From: DATAZK01 sp965199805
Lineage (GTDB): Bacteria > Actinomycetota > Actinomycetes > Frankiales > Frankiaceae
Assembly (NCBI GenBank): GCA_965199805.1
Contig: CBDATO010000001.1
Location: forward strand, 1,302,001 to 1,366,000
Direction of reading: 5' to 3'
DNA length: 64,000 nt
This document shows positions 42,829-52,312 of this stretch, piece by piece (within the stretch, counting starts at the first letter, position 1; every line of letters begins with the position of its first letter). The notes beneath the pieces were generated by a model. The model searched no databases, was not told where the DNA came from, and was given only the letters and a program-made list of their open reading frames with translations. The position numbers were made by a program, and so were the translations under genes.

Positions 42829-43233
42829 CTCGGACTGGCTGAACGGACCGGCGATGCGGTCCAGGCGGGCGTCCCCGTTCACCCGTCCACAATTGGCCAC
42901 GATCGAAGCGGCTGAACGTCCTGACCTCGCGCTGCTCGCGTGCAGTGACGTCTGCACGAGGCCGCCCCCGCCGGCCTTCCAGGCAACGCAGCGCGGTAAC
43001 GGACGGCATCGGCCGATCGGCCCCCCACGGGAGCGAGCCGTTGCTTCTGCAGCGGGCTGCACATTGAACGTCGAGGTGCGAGAGGTCGAACCGCACCGGT
43101 CGCGCCGGACACGGCGGCGAAAAGCGGTGGACGGTCATCGCACGGCGTGGGCGGATCCTCATCATCCGCGCGCCGCGCTACACGCCGCATCCGCCCCAAC
43201 AGCCAGCGATTGAGTCACCACGCCAGGAGAGCC
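42829..43233. other. Gap before the methyltransferase gene
   Basis: 405 bases with only antisense shadow frames. A strong Shine-Dalgarno (AGGAGA) for the next gene is the only clear signal. Confidence 0.35.
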
Positions 43234-44010
43234 ATGGACGTCGAACTAGCCGCCCTGTACGAGAATCTAGAGTTCATGGCGCCGCTGTGCCAGGCGCGCG
43301 CCGAGGCGCTCGTGGACTTCCTCGCCGCCGGTCTGAAGATGACCCCTGACCCGCTCGTCCTTGACATCGGGTGCGGATGGGGTGAGCTGCTGCTCCAGGT
43401 CCTCACAGCCGTGCCGTCTGCCACCGGCATCGGGATTGACTCAGACCTGGATGCCATCACTCACGGCCGCCAACGGGCCGAGCACCGCGAAATCGCCGGG
43501 CGCGTGGACCTGCAGTGCGCCGACGCGCGCACCGCGTCCCCGGAAGGTGCCGACGCAGTGATCTGCATCGGTGCCAGCCAGATCTGGGGACCACCGGTGG
43601 AACAGGCCCAGCCCCTGGACTACCCCGCTGCACTCAGCGCCCTGCGGGCGATGGTGCCGCGTGGTAGCCGGGTCCTGTACGGCGAAGGCATCTGGTCGCG
43701 CCCGCCCACGCCCGCTGCCATCGCACCCCTGGCCGGGCGCGATGACGAGTACGTCGCCCTGCCGCGACTCCTCGAGCTGACCGTCGAGTACGGCTTCGCC
43801 CCAATACAGGTGCACGAGGCGACCCAAGACGAGTGGGACGTCTTCGAGTCCGGGTACTCCGCCCGCTATGCCCACTGGCTAGCCGCCCACGAGTATGGGC
43901 ACCACGACGCCGCTCGGGTCCGCGAGCTCGCCGCACGCCAGCGCACCGCCTACTTCGACGGATACCGCGGCGTCCTGGGGCTGGCCTATCTCGGGCTGGT
44001 CGCCGTTTGA
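43234..44010 (+). CDS. Class I SAM-dependent methyltransferase
   Basis: The 258-residue protein has motif I VLDIGCGWGELLLQVL, the acidic end of strand 2 (GIGIDSDLDAITHG) and motif II region VDLQCADARTAS. These give a Rossmann-fold methyltransferase. The ATG at 43234 has AGGAGA upstream. The substrate is unknown; the C-terminal half (YAHWLAAHEYGHHDAARVRE) resembles small-molecule methyltransferases. It stands after the ECF41 operon in the same direction. Confidence 0.88.
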   Translation: MDVELAALYENLEFMAPLCQARAEALVDFLAAGLKMTPDPLVLDIGCGWGELLLQVLTAVPSATGIGIDSDLDAITHGRQRAEHREIAGRVDLQCADARTASPEGADAVICIGASQIWGPPVEQAQPLDYPAALSALRAMVPRGSRVLYGEGIWSRPPTPAAIAPLAGRDDEYVALPRLLELTVEYGFAPIQVHEATQDEWDVFESGYSARYAHWLAAHEYGHHDAARVRELAARQRTAYFDGYRGVLGLAYLGLVAV

Positions 44011-44060
44011 TCTCCTCCTGAGCGTGCCGCCGCGCGCCTGATTTCGGCCGGCCGATTTCA

Positions 44061-44336
44061 TCAAAGCCGCCCGGTAGTTACTGCCCCAAGCGACTTCTGC
44101 AGCCCCCCAAGGTCTGAGGGAGCCAGACCGCCAAGAATGAGTAGAGCCGTTACCCCCATGACGATCAAGCTCGTCGCGAGCGCGACGCCGCTGAACGCTG
44201 CTGCCCGGGGATGATCGCGAGGAGGGCAGCAACCCAGACGATCGCCAGGGCCGGGAACAGTTTGTCGGTTCGACTCGACGAGGCCGACGGCCGCCGGCGC
44301 AACTGTGTCGTTGTCAGGATGTGCGGTTACGGACAC
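44061..44336 (-). CDS. Doubtful small membrane protein
   Basis: The frame codes for 91 residues with one clear hydrophobic helix (AAFSGVALATSLIVMGVTAL). The N-terminal half is Pro/Gly/Cys-rich and may be non-coding. No ribosome-binding site is evident. It sits next to a decayed glucoamylase fragment, so it could itself be a remnant. Confidence 0.3.
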   Translation of the reverse strand: MSVTAHPDNDTVAPAAVGLVESNRQTVPGPGDRLGCCPPRDHPRAAAFSGVALATSLIVMGVTALLILGGLAPSDLGGLQKSLGAVTTGRL

Positions 44337-44339
44337 TCC

Positions 44340-44505
44340 TCAAGGTTGCCGCGCGTGAATCTGCGCGCGCGGGTCGGTCTGACTCGATTTCCGGGCGGTT
44401 GCTATGGCCTGCGCGGTGCGGATCAGCCCGAGATGGCTGAACGCCTGGGGGTAGTTTCCGGGCTCTTCACCTTGAATCGTGGTAGCTGCGGCTCGACATT
44501 GATGA
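44340..44505 (-). pseudogene. C-terminal fragment of a glycoside hydrolase family 15 protein
   Basis: The minus strand reads GEEPGNYPQAFSHLGLIRTA followed by a short tail and a stop at 44340. The N-Y/F-P-Q-A-F-S-H-L pattern is the conserved C-terminal signature of actinobacterial GH15 trehalase/glucoamylase-like enzymes. The other 550 or more residues are missing; the fragment ends near the ISL3 transposase, which suggests truncation by IS insertion. Confidence 0.7.
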
Positions 44506-44577
44506 GCGGCTGGGCCTGAAACGAGGCCTGGGGCCTCAGGATTCGTGGTGTGTGGACACGAGTTCAGGAGGCCCCAC

Positions 44578-45890
44578 GTGCCTGTTCAGAGTAATGCGGC
44601 GACAACGATACTGGGCTTGCCGGACTTAGTTTTGCTCGGCGTTGCTGATGTTGGCGGTGAGCTGGAGCAGACGGTGGAGACGATCGCCGCCGAGGTGGGC
44701 TGCACCGGTTGCGGCACCGTCGCCCGGTTGCACGACCGGCGGCTGGTGCGGGTGCGTGACTTGCCGGCCGGCGGCCGTCCGGTGCTGCTCGTCTGGCGCA
44801 AGCGGGTGTGGCGGTGCGTTGAGCCGGCGTGCCCGGTCTCGACATGGTCAGAGCAATGGGAGCAGATCCGGCCGCGGGCGGTGCTGACCGAACGCGCCCA
44901 CCGCCATGCGTGTGAGCGGGTCGGCCGGCAAGGGCACACGGTCGCGCAGGTCGCCGCCGATCTCGGGGTCGGCTGGGCGACGGTGATGGCCGCGGTCCGC
45001 GAGTACGGCACCCCGCTCGTCGACGACCCGGGCAGGCTCGCCGGGGTGCACACGATCGGGGTGGATGAGACCGCGTTCCAGGCCGCGAACGCCCGCCGAT
45101 CAACAACGTTCGCGACCGGCATCGTGGACTTGACCGGCGCACGGGCCCGGCTGCTCGATGTCGTCCCCGGACGCTCTGCCACCGCGTTGAGCTGCTGGAT
45201 CGCCGGGCGCACCGCCGACTTCCGCGACGGAATCACGGTCGCGGTGCGCGACCCCCACCGCGGCTATGCCCGCGCGCTCACTGTGGGGTTGCCGGCAGCG
45301 GTGCGAGTACTGGACGCGTTCCACCTCGTGCGGCTCGGCTTCGCCGCCGTCGACGACGTCCGGCGGCGCGTCCAGCATGAGCAGCTCGGCCATCGCGGCC
45401 GCCGCGGTGAGCCGCTGTATGGCATCCGCCGCCTGCTGCGCCGCGGCGCCGATCATCTGTCCGACCACGCGTGGGACCGGCTGCTTGCGGGCCTTTCGGT
45501 CGGCGACCGCAGCGAGCAGATCGGCAAAGCATGGATCGCCGCTCGAGACCTGCGGCTGCTGCTGCACCGCTCCCGTGACCGTCGTGACGCCACCCAAAAA
45601 CTGCATCGCTGGCTCACCTTCTGCGCCGAGACGGACGTGCCCGAACTGCACCGCCTCGCCCTCACCGTCGACAGCTGGCGAGAGAGCTGCTCGCCTACTC
45701 GGGCACCGGCGGCGCATCGAACGGACCGACCGAGGCGGTGAATCTGCTCATTAAGAAGATCAAGCGATCCGGACACGGATTCCGCAACTTCGACAACTAC
45801 CGGCTGCGTCTCCTAATCAACTGCGGAGTCGAATGGAACACTGCCCCCACAGCACGAATCCGAGGACGGCTACCACGCTTAGCCGCGTAG
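44578..45890 (+). pseudogene. ISL3-family transposase, frameshifted near the C-terminus
   Basis: The GTG at 44578 has AGGAGG upstream. The protein has the N-terminal zinc-finger region (CTGCGTVARLHDR, WRCVEPACPVSTW), the HTH (TVAQVAADLGVGWATVMAAV) and DDE residues (IGVDETAF, VLDAFHLVRLGF). The C-terminal part with the Glu (GPTEAVNLLIKKIKRSGHGF, then RNFDNYRLRLLINCG) is in another frame. A GA duplication or one-base loss in the GCGAGAGAGCTG stretch near 45685 breaks it. Terminal inverted repeats were not identified. Confidence 0.88.
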
Positions 45891-45912
45891 AGCCACTTAA
45901 ACGCCCCTCGCT

Positions 45913-46870
45913 GTGCGTGGAGTGCGTCAAGCCGGTCTGCTGTATTTGATCATGGGTGTCGCAGGGTCGAGCGCGTACCTGATCCCTGGGAGTCGGGCTT
46001 ACCACCAGCCCAGCGTCTTGGTCATGATGGCGCTGGTACTCCTCGTCGGTGGATGCGCGCGAACTCGGTTGGCGGAATCGCTCACCGGATATCGGTCGAT
46101 GCTCATCCCCACCGTCGGCTTGACGCTGGTCTCGATTTCGAACGCGGACGGCCTCATTACGCCGGTCCCCTTTGTGATGGCGTTCCTGTGGATCGGGCAA
46201 TGGCAGCCCCCGTGGACCTCCATTCGCTTCCTGCCAGTCGCGCGCTCGCGGCCTACCTGGTGCCCTACGCGGCCGGTGCACCCAGCCACGACGGCACCAT
46301 CGAATCAGTCGTTTTGGTACTGGCCGGCTCTGTGGCGGTCGCCGAGGTCGTGGGGCGATCGAACGCCGCGGCCAGGCAGGCTTGGACGAAGCAAGGCGAG
46401 ATGTTGAATGCCTTGGCTTACACCAGCCACACCGACGATTTGACCGGGCTCGACAACCGGCGGTCGGGCAACCAACTCCTCGACGGGTTGGCCGAGAACG
46501 ACGCTGTGATCGTCCTGGATTTGGACCGATTCAAGTCCGTCAACGACTCCCTGGGTCACTCCCGAGGTGACCAACTGCTGCAAGAATTCGGTGAGTCCTT
46601 GCGCGTACAGACCACCAACGGGGCAGCGTCGCTCGCATGGGCGGCGAGGAGTTCATGCTGATCGTTGAGCGGACCACTGCGACGGCTGCCCTCGCAGCCG
46701 CGGCCGACCTGGTCGCCGCCTGGCGCCGTACAGCTCCGTTGGTCACCGTCAGCGCCGGCGTTGCTCTCCATCCGAGCAAGCAAAGCCCCACGGTCACCTA
46801 CGGTCACGCGGATGCCGCGTTCTATGCGGCGAAAGTAACGGTCGCGACCGCGCTGCCGCTGACGGCTTGA
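45913..46870 (+). pseudogene. Membrane diguanylate cyclase (GGDEF), two frameshifts
   Basis: Membrane helices (GLLYLIMGVAGSSAYLIPGS, VLVMMALVLLVGG) are in the first frame. The linker and N-terminal GGDEF part (LTGLDNRRSG, IVLDLDRFKSVNDSLGHSRG) are in a second, and the active site MGGEEFMLIV with the end TVSAGVALHP...GHADAAFYAAK is in the third. Shifts lie near 46195-46235 and 46617-46625. All catalytic motifs survive, so inactivation is recent or a sequencing artefact. Confidence 0.85.
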
Positions 46871-47793
46871 CATCAATCCCTGGCAGGGTCCCCGTCTGCC
46901 GGCTTGGTTCCCAGGCAGTAAGAGGTCGGCTCCTTCATTCCTCCGGGTGATGGACTCTTGTCCTCGAAGGACGACGCTGCCACTCATGGCGGACATTGGT
47001 AGCGCGATCGACGGCGACGGATCTGTACAGGCGTGGCACGAAACGGCGACCGTCCAAATTGCGCGAAGCGAACTGATCGCCGCGCACCAGCTCCGGCGAC
47101 AGTCGCAGACGCTTGACCATCACGACGCTCGGCAGGTCATCGACGATCGGGCTGTGTGGGCAGACCTGGTCTACTACGCAGCGGTCAACGCAGCGCTACG
47201 CGTCCAGCTACTTAGCTGAGAGGGCCGAACCCACCTGTCCGGCGGGCCTCCCGAGCTTTGCCCCGGGTTTCGTCCTGGCGCCGCTGGCGGAGTCTGGATC
47301 GCGCAGGACGGGTTGAGCAGACAGTACGGCCGGCGTCGGGACGAACGCCGGCCACGCTGTCGCGGACGGACCGGGCGTCTGGGGGTTTGCTCACAGGTGG
47401 CCCCAGACGCCGCCCCACCGTCAGCCGCTTGTCCCGCTGTCTACCTCTGCACCCGCAGGGGTGTAGACCGACAGATCCCGTCCCGCTAGCGTCAACTCCG
47501 AGGTTGAGTCGGCAGCGCGGCCGTTCAGCCGAGCGCTGGAGTCACCGCGATGGAACACCGCAACGAGCTGTTCGACGCTTTGATGAACGGGCCGCCAGCA
47601 GCGGACCAGAAAGACGACCGCGGAGCCATCGCTTCGACGACCGTGCGCAAGGCTGAGCACATAAGCGCCGCCATGGCCTTAGAGGACAAACGCCTCGAGC
47701 TTCGTCGGGCGCTACGCCGTGATCAGCAGTCAGCCGACGGATCGGGCGGAGCCCGTGACTCGGCCGCCTTGGCCGGGTACCAGCCACCGACGG
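46871..47793. other. Region with only weak small frames
   Basis: A 77-codon frame from ATG 46986 (MADIGSAIDGDGSVQAWHET, ending VYYAAVNAALRVQLLS) and a frame from 47550 (MEHRNELFDALMNGPPAADQ) look partly protein-like but have no family match and no good ribosome-binding site. No other feature stands out. Confidence 0.3.
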
Positions 47794-48015
47794 TCATGCC
47801 GAGCCCGTCGGACGAGGAGCGTCGGACACGCCAGCCTGCGGCGCACTGCGTCTGTTCAGGACCTGCGCCTCGACCTGGCTGCCATTGTGCAGCGTTAGCG
47901 TGAACTGCCGCAGTGGCCGGACCGGGATATTCGGCCCGCGACCGGTACCCGGCTGCGGCACGGCGTTGGACACCATCGGCCGACCGTAGACGCCGCCACC
48001 GACGGTCCTGGTCAA
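47794..48015 (-). CDS. Small hypothetical protein, 73 residues
   Basis: The start overlaps the stop of the next upstream gene by four bases (ATGA), which suggests a two-gene unit. The product contains VRPLRQFTLTLHNGSQVEAQ, a short beta-hairpin-like segment, and Pro/Arg-rich ends. No family is recognised. Confidence 0.4.
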   Translation of the reverse strand: MTRTVGGGVYGRPMVSNAVPQPGTGRGPNIPVRPLRQFTLTLHNGSQVEAQVLNRRSAPQAGVSDAPRPTGSA

Positions 48016-48197
48016 TCCGGAAGGATGATCGTCTCGGAGGACTCGTCGTCTTCTCGGTGAAGGCTGAAGCCAATGCAGACCGCTCCTGCTGCAGCAGCCT
48101 CTGCGTCCTCATCTAGCCCAGCTTCGGACAGCTCTTTCGCCATCCGGCTCAAGCGGTAGACGTATAAGGCCAGACGATCGCGGTCACGAGATGACAC
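48012..48197 (-). CDS. Small hypothetical protein, 61 residues
   Basis: The acidic, helical product (MSSRDRDRLALYVYRLSRMA, then GLDEDAEAAAAGAVCIGFSL) has a composition like a true small protein and overlaps the next gene by four bases. No family is recognised. Confidence 0.45.
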   Translation of the reverse strand: MSSRDRDRLALYVYRLSRMAKELSEAGLDEDAEAAAAGAVCIGFSLHREDDESSETIILPD

Positions 48198-48528
48198 GGG
48201 GCACGAGTATGTCCACGATCACGAAGCTAGTACAAGTGCAAAGCGCCTCGACCGCGAACTGCGGACGCTCCACCCAGCTATAGACCCGTCGAAGCTCGGA
48301 CGCGGGATCGACCTGTGGCGCGACTATGTGTGCGCGCTCTGTGCACGTGACCGCCAGCTCGACGACCATGCATCTCGGCAGCTATGGCGCGTTAGGCACC
48401 GAGGCCGGACTTGCTTTGCTCGTTATCGCGCGCGTCTTCGACCGGCACCTCGAGGACATGCCGCAGGTTCAACCAAGCGGGCGAGCAGCAAGGCGGGCAT
48501 GGACGTCCCGAGGCTGAACGTCGTCGCA

Positions 48529-49275
48529 TCAGGCTTCGAGGAAGGGGACGAGCATGGCCAGGATCCGTTCGGGGCTGCGGGTCATGTCCATGTGGGTCGT
48601 GCCGGGGAGCACGGCCAGCTGCCCGTGTGGCACCAGCTCGACCGCCTCGACGGCGTCGGACACGCGGATCAAGTCGTTGTCCCCGACGAGCACCAACGTC
48701 GGGTTCTGCACCGCACGCAGCTCGTCGGCCGTCCAGCCGACGAAGTCCCTGTTGACCATCGTCCCCACCTTCTCGCCGAGAGCGTCGAAATGCGAGGGAT
48801 CGGGCGCAACGGCCACGTAGGCGTCGCGCATGGCCTGGAAGTCGGCCTCGGTCGGCATCGGCCTGGGGACCTCGCCGGGGGCAGCCTTCCGGCTCCGGTA
48901 GTCGGCCGACGCCACGGCGATACGACCGACGACCTCCGGGTGTCGCATGACGAGCGACCATCCGACCAACCCGCCGAGGCTGAAGCCGAAGATGTCTGTC
49001 TCCTCGATGCCCAGGTGGGCCAGGAGGGCGGCGACGTCGTCGGCCAGCTGGTCGATCGACATCGTGCGGTCGGTATCGGCGGTGTGGCCGTGACCCTGCA
49101 GCTCGACGGCGATCAGCTGGCGGCGCGCCGCCAGCGTGGGAAGCAACGGACCGAACATCAGGTCGATCGTCTGCAGCCCGCCGTGGAGCAGTACGACCGG
49201 TCGCCCGCTTCCGTGGATCTCGTGGTACAGGCGCAGCCCGTTGATGTCGGCGAAAGAACGGGTGGGGTAAGCCAT
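48529..49275 (-). CDS. Alpha/beta hydrolase
   Basis: The 248-residue protein has the oxyanion region RPVVLLHGGLQTIDLM, the nucleophile elbow IFGFSLGGLVGWSL, an acidic residue in LVLVGDNDLIRVSD and the histidine in VLPGTTHMDMTRSP. This is a complete Ser-Asp-His hydrolase of the fluoroacetate-dehalogenase/esterase-like superfamily. It stands alone. The substrate is unknown. Confidence 0.9.
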   Translation of the reverse strand: MAYPTRSFADINGLRLYHEIHGSGRPVVLLHGGLQTIDLMFGPLLPTLAARRQLIAVELQGHGHTADTDRTMSIDQLADDVAALLAHLGIEETDIFGFSLGGLVGWSLVMRHPEVVGRIAVASADYRSRKAAPGEVPRPMPTEADFQAMRDAYVAVAPDPSHFDALGEKVGTMVNRDFVGWTADELRAVQNPTLVLVGDNDLIRVSDAVEAVELVPHGQLAVLPGTTHMDMTRSPERILAMLVPFLEA

Positions 49276-49743
49276 GCCAGTCGAGACTCCAAGAGCCGCG
49301 CCAACTCATCGGGTAGTTCGCACCGAACGCCCGATCATCGATCCGTCAACTATCCACTCGGGCGACATCCTCGTCATGACCGTCCCGCCATCTCTCGGCG
49401 CGGGGACGTACCCGCCGAAACCAATGTTCGATGCTTTCCGCGGAGAACGCGCCGCTAGCCTGACCGCGACGGCGGGCAGCATCCGATACCCCCTATCTGG
49501 TGCCGCCCCGTCCGACGGATCAGGAATGGACGTCAGGCTCGCCGGACGACCAGATCACGCCGCTTGCAGACGGAATACAAGAGCGAGGTCCACGGCGAGG
49601 CGTTCCACACCTGACCCTGGCCACGGGGCACAGGGCATTCACCAGCGGACGAGGGCCTGCAGGCCCGCGCTGACACCGGGCGGACGTTGGCCCTGTTTCC
49701 CTCCCTTGCCTTGATATGGCCATCGTTGACGGGACACGGTAAG
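49276..49743. other. Gap without a gene
   Basis: 468 bases with only shadow frames. No promoter or repeat stands out. Confidence 0.35.
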
Positions 49744-50178
49744 TCACTGGGAAATGTGGCGTCCCAACAGGTCGAAGGCGTTCGGCAGGCCACGCGCGTG
49801 CTCCTCACGCAGCTCGTCGGTGCCCAACCCGGTCTGAATCATCGTCATCAGCGTGTTGCCGGCACGCTCGGCGAAGGTGAACTCGGTGACGAAGTCGAGT
49901 CTGCTGCCATCCAGGCGGAACTCCGTGGTGTTCAGAACGATCCGCCGCGGACGGTCGATGACCAAGAATCGGTGGCTGTGCCGGTGAAGCAGGTGACGCG
50001 CCGGCCCGAATGTGACGTTCCAGCTCCCCCCAACCCGTAGGTCGCAGGTGGACTCGACGATCCACCCGGGGTCGTCCTGTTCGTAGAACGCCTCCTGGCC
50101 GCCCGGCGCCGTGAAGGCGTCGAAGACGACTTCGGGCGGGGCGTCGATGACGCGTTCGAATTGCAGCTCGTCCGTCAT
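49744..50178 (-). CDS. AHSA1/SRPBCC-domain protein
   Basis: The 144-residue protein matches the AHSA1 pattern: FERVIDAPPEVVFDAFTAPG, FGPARHLLHRHSHRFLVIDR and FTFAERAGNTLMTMIQTGLG. It forms a ligand-binding helix-grip fold. It overlaps the upstream ArsR gene by four bases (ATGA). ArsR-AHSA1 pairs are a common actinobacterial operon; the ligand is unknown. Confidence 0.9.
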   Translation of the reverse strand: MTDELQFERVIDAPPEVVFDAFTAPGGQEAFYEQDDPGWIVESTCDLRVGGSWNVTFGPARHLLHRHSHRFLVIDRPRRIVLNTTEFRLDGSRLDFVTEFTFAERAGNTLMTMIQTGLGTDELREEHARGLPNAFDLLGRHISQ

Positions 50179-50543
50179 CGCCCCTCCACATATGCGCCGA
50201 AGCGATCCAAGCGGCTCTGCCAGGCCCGGCGGTAGTCGTCGATCCAGCCTGTCGCGTTCTCCATTTGCCCCGGCCCGAGCCGACATTCGCGCGCTCTGCC
50301 CACCTTGGCGGTGACGACCAGGTCGACCGACTCAAGAATGGCGACGTGCTTCTTGACGCCGTTGAGTGTCAGGTCGAAGGGCGCAGCCAGCTCGCCGATC
50401 GTGGCCGGGCCGCCGGCGAGGCGCTCGAGAATGCCCCGCCGCGTCGGATCCGACAGGGCGAAGAACGTCCGATCCAGGATTGCGCTTTGTGCACCGATCG
50501 GTGCACTATACGCCTGACGCTCCGACGTCCGGTAGCGCAGCAC
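50175..50543 (-). CDS. ArsR-family transcriptional regulator
   Basis: The winged-helix core is FFALSDPTRRGILERLAGGP, then GELAAPFDLTLNGVKKHVAI followed by LVVTAKVGRARECRLGP. The GTG at 50543 is one possible start; the frame is open further upstream. A perfect 18-bp palindrome falls inside the first codons of this version, which suggests either a later non-canonical start or an operator overlapping the gene. It is the regulator of the ArsR-AHSA1 operon and perhaps of the divergent reductase. Confidence 0.85.
   Translation of the reverse strand: MLRYRTSERQAYSAPIGAQSAILDRTFFALSDPTRRGILERLAGGPATIGELAAPFDLTLNGVKKHVAILESVDLVVTAKVGRARECRLGPGQMENATGWIDDYRRAWQSRLDRFGAYVEGR
50489..50506. promoter_or_regulatory. 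18-bp palindrome, candidate ArsR operator
   Basis: GTGCACCGATCGGTGCAC is perfectly self-complementary and overlaps a TATAGT box reading toward the ArsR gene. It lies between the ArsR core and the divergent reductase gene. It is a likely binding site of the ArsR protein. Confidence 0.6.
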
Positions 50544-50578
50544 CGCAGTCCGACTTGCACGCGCAACGCACCCCGCCG

Positions 50579-51172
50579 ATGAGGCAGGCCCCGATGGCGC
50601 TCGTACTCGCCGACATGTCCGTCTCACTCGACGGTTACGTCACCGGCCCCAACGACGGTCGCGACAACCCGTTCGGTGACGGCGCCGGAGGGCTGCACGA
50701 CTGGTTGGGGGCCGATGCCACCGACGAGGACCACAACATCCTTCAGCAGCTGATGGATGGTGTCGGTGCGGTTGTCATGGGACGCACATCGTTCGAGAAG
50801 AACGAGGGCGACGGCGGCTGGGGTACTGGCGGCCCGGCGGGCGACGCGCCCTGCTTCGTGGTGACCCATCACGCACCGACGCGCCCCTACCCCGACGTCT
50901 TCACCTTCGTGACAGACGGCGTTGCCAGCGCGATCGAGCAGGCGAAGCAAGCTGCGGAGGAGAAGATCGTCTACCTGTTCGGCGCGACAGTCCTGCAGCA
51001 GGCCCTGCCCGTGGATCTGGTGGATGAAATCCAGGTCCACGTCGTCGCTACGTTGATCGGCTCCGGCACGGCGCTGTTCGGAGCCCTCGACACCGCGATC
51101 CCGCTGGAACGCATCCACGCGTCCGTCACCCCGGCCGCGACCCATCTGCGCTACCGCGTCCTGCGCCCGTGA
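50579..51172 (+). CDS. Dihydrofolate-reductase-like (RibD_C) protein
   Basis: The 197-residue protein has ALVLADMSVSLDGYVTGPND at the start, AVVMGRTSFEKNEGDGGWGT, CFVVTHHAPTRPYPDVFTFV and VYLFGATVLQQALPVDLVDE. These are RibD C-terminal/DHFR-fold motifs of the actinobacterial 'dihydrofolate reductase family' proteins. ATG 50594 is an alternative start. It is followed by a paralogue. Divergent from ArsR. Confidence 0.88.
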   Translation: MRQAPMALVLADMSVSLDGYVTGPNDGRDNPFGDGAGGLHDWLGADATDEDHNILQQLMDGVGAVVMGRTSFEKNEGDGGWGTGGPAGDAPCFVVTHHAPTRPYPDVFTFVTDGVASAIEQAKQAAEEKIVYLFGATVLQQALPVDLVDEIQVHVVATLIGSGTALFGALDTAIPLERIHASVTPAATHLRYRVLRP

Positions 51173-51247
51173 GCCGGCGCCTGCCGCTGCCCTCGGAACC
51201 CGTTCCGGACCGTCAACTCGGCGGCCGGGCCCAATCAAGGAGTCGTG

Positions 51248-51850
51248 ATGGGGAAAGTCGTCGCTCAGGCGATCATGTCGCTGGACGGATACATCGCCAA
51301 GCAGGACAACACCATCGGGCGGCTGTTCGACTGGCTCCAAAGTGGCGACCTCGCCGTACCCGCTCCCGCAGCCGACTTCGACCTGCACCTCACACCGGAG
51401 AACGCCGAACACTGGCGTAGCTGGGTCTCCTCCATCGGCGCGCTCGTCATCGGCCGCACGCTCTTCGACTTCACCGACGGCTGGAACGGACGGCACACGC
51501 TCGACGTGCCCGTCGTCGTCGTCACCCACCACGTCCCCACCGACTGGGTAGCCGCGCATCCTGACGCGCCGTTCTCCTTCATCACCGACGGAGTCGCCGC
51601 CGCAGTCGCCCGAGCCAAGGAGCTCGCCGGTGACCGCGATGTCACCGTCAGCGGCGGGACCATGGCCAGGCAATGCCTCGACCTGGGGCTACTCGACGAG
51701 ATCGCGATCGACCTGGTCCCTGTCGTCATGGGCGCCGGTAACCGGCCCTTCTTCGGTGAACTGTCTTCGGACGATGTCCTGCTCGGCAATCCCACGGTCT
51801 GCAGCCAAGGCGACCGCGCCACACACCTGGTCTTTCCGGTGACGCGTTAG
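51248..51850 (+). CDS. Dihydrofolate-reductase-like (RibD_C) protein, second copy
   Basis: The 200-residue protein reads VVAQAIMSLDGYIAKQDNTI, ALVIGRTLFDFTDGWNGRHT, VVVVTHHVPTDWVAAHPDAP and VTVSGGTMARQCLDLGLLDE. It is a paralogue of the preceding gene, sharing the M-S-L-D-G-Y start and the VTHH and GxT motifs, but clearly diverged. The ATG at 51248 has AAGGAG 8 nt upstream. NADPH-dependent reduction is assumed from the fold. Confidence 0.9.
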   Translation: MGKVVAQAIMSLDGYIAKQDNTIGRLFDWLQSGDLAVPAPAADFDLHLTPENAEHWRSWVSSIGALVIGRTLFDFTDGWNGRHTLDVPVVVVTHHVPTDWVAAHPDAPFSFITDGVAAAVARAKELAGDRDVTVSGGTMARQCLDLGLLDEIAIDLVPVVMGAGNRPFFGELSSDDVLLGNPTVCSQGDRATHLVFPVTR

Positions 51851-51868
51851 GCAAGTGGAGGGTCAGCG

Positions 51869-52312
51869 ATGGTGTCCCTGTACGACTACGCCGGCGGCGA
51901 AGCGGCACTTCACCGTCTGGAGAGCCATTTCTACGCCAGCGTCCTCGCCGACCCGGTACTGCAACCGCTGTTCGGCGCCGGACGCCCCGAGCACGTCGAC
52001 CACCTCACCGCCTTCACCGCCGAGTCGTTCGGAGGCCCGGACCGCTGCTCGCGCGAACTCGGCTTCGCTCACCTGATCTCCGTGCACCGCGGGCTCGAGA
52101 TTCGCGAGGACCAGCGCGCCCGCTTCGTCGAGCTTTACATGCAGGCCCTCGACGCCACCGATCTCCCCGCCGATTCGGCCTTTCGCGACGCGGTGCGAGC
52201 ACACGTCGAGTTCGGCAGCCGCGTCGCCATGCAGAACTCCCACGCCCGCACCGACGCAGAACTCCATCCGCTTCGCGAAGTACCCCACTGGACCTGGACC
52301 GGTGACGGATGA
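51869..52312 (+). CDS. Truncated haemoglobin
   Basis: The 147-residue protein matches the group II/III truncated globin pattern: LYDYAGGEAALHRLESHFYA, PVLQPLFGAGRPEHVDHLTA, FTAESFGGPDRCSRELGFAH and LISVHRG. The proximal histidine is expected in the HLISVHRGL helix, and the distal part has Tyr in ESHFYA. ATG 51869 has GGAGGG upstream. It probably binds O2 or NO and fits with the nearby redox genes. Its 3' end is antisense to the run-on end of the glycosylase gene. Confidence 0.9.
   Translation: MVSLYDYAGGEAALHRLESHFYASVLADPVLQPLFGAGRPEHVDHLTAFTAESFGGPDRCSRELGFAHLISVHRGLEIREDQRARFVELYMQALDATDLPADSAFRDAVRAHVEFGSRVAMQNSHARTDAELHPLREVPHWTWTGDG

Noticed and set aside
42395..43165. 256-codon minus-strand frame
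   Set aside because: Antisense to the ECF41 sigma factor, Arg/Pro-rich, no domain.
48328..49458. 376-codon plus-strand frame
   Set aside because: Antisense to a complete alpha/beta hydrolase with an intact catalytic triad.
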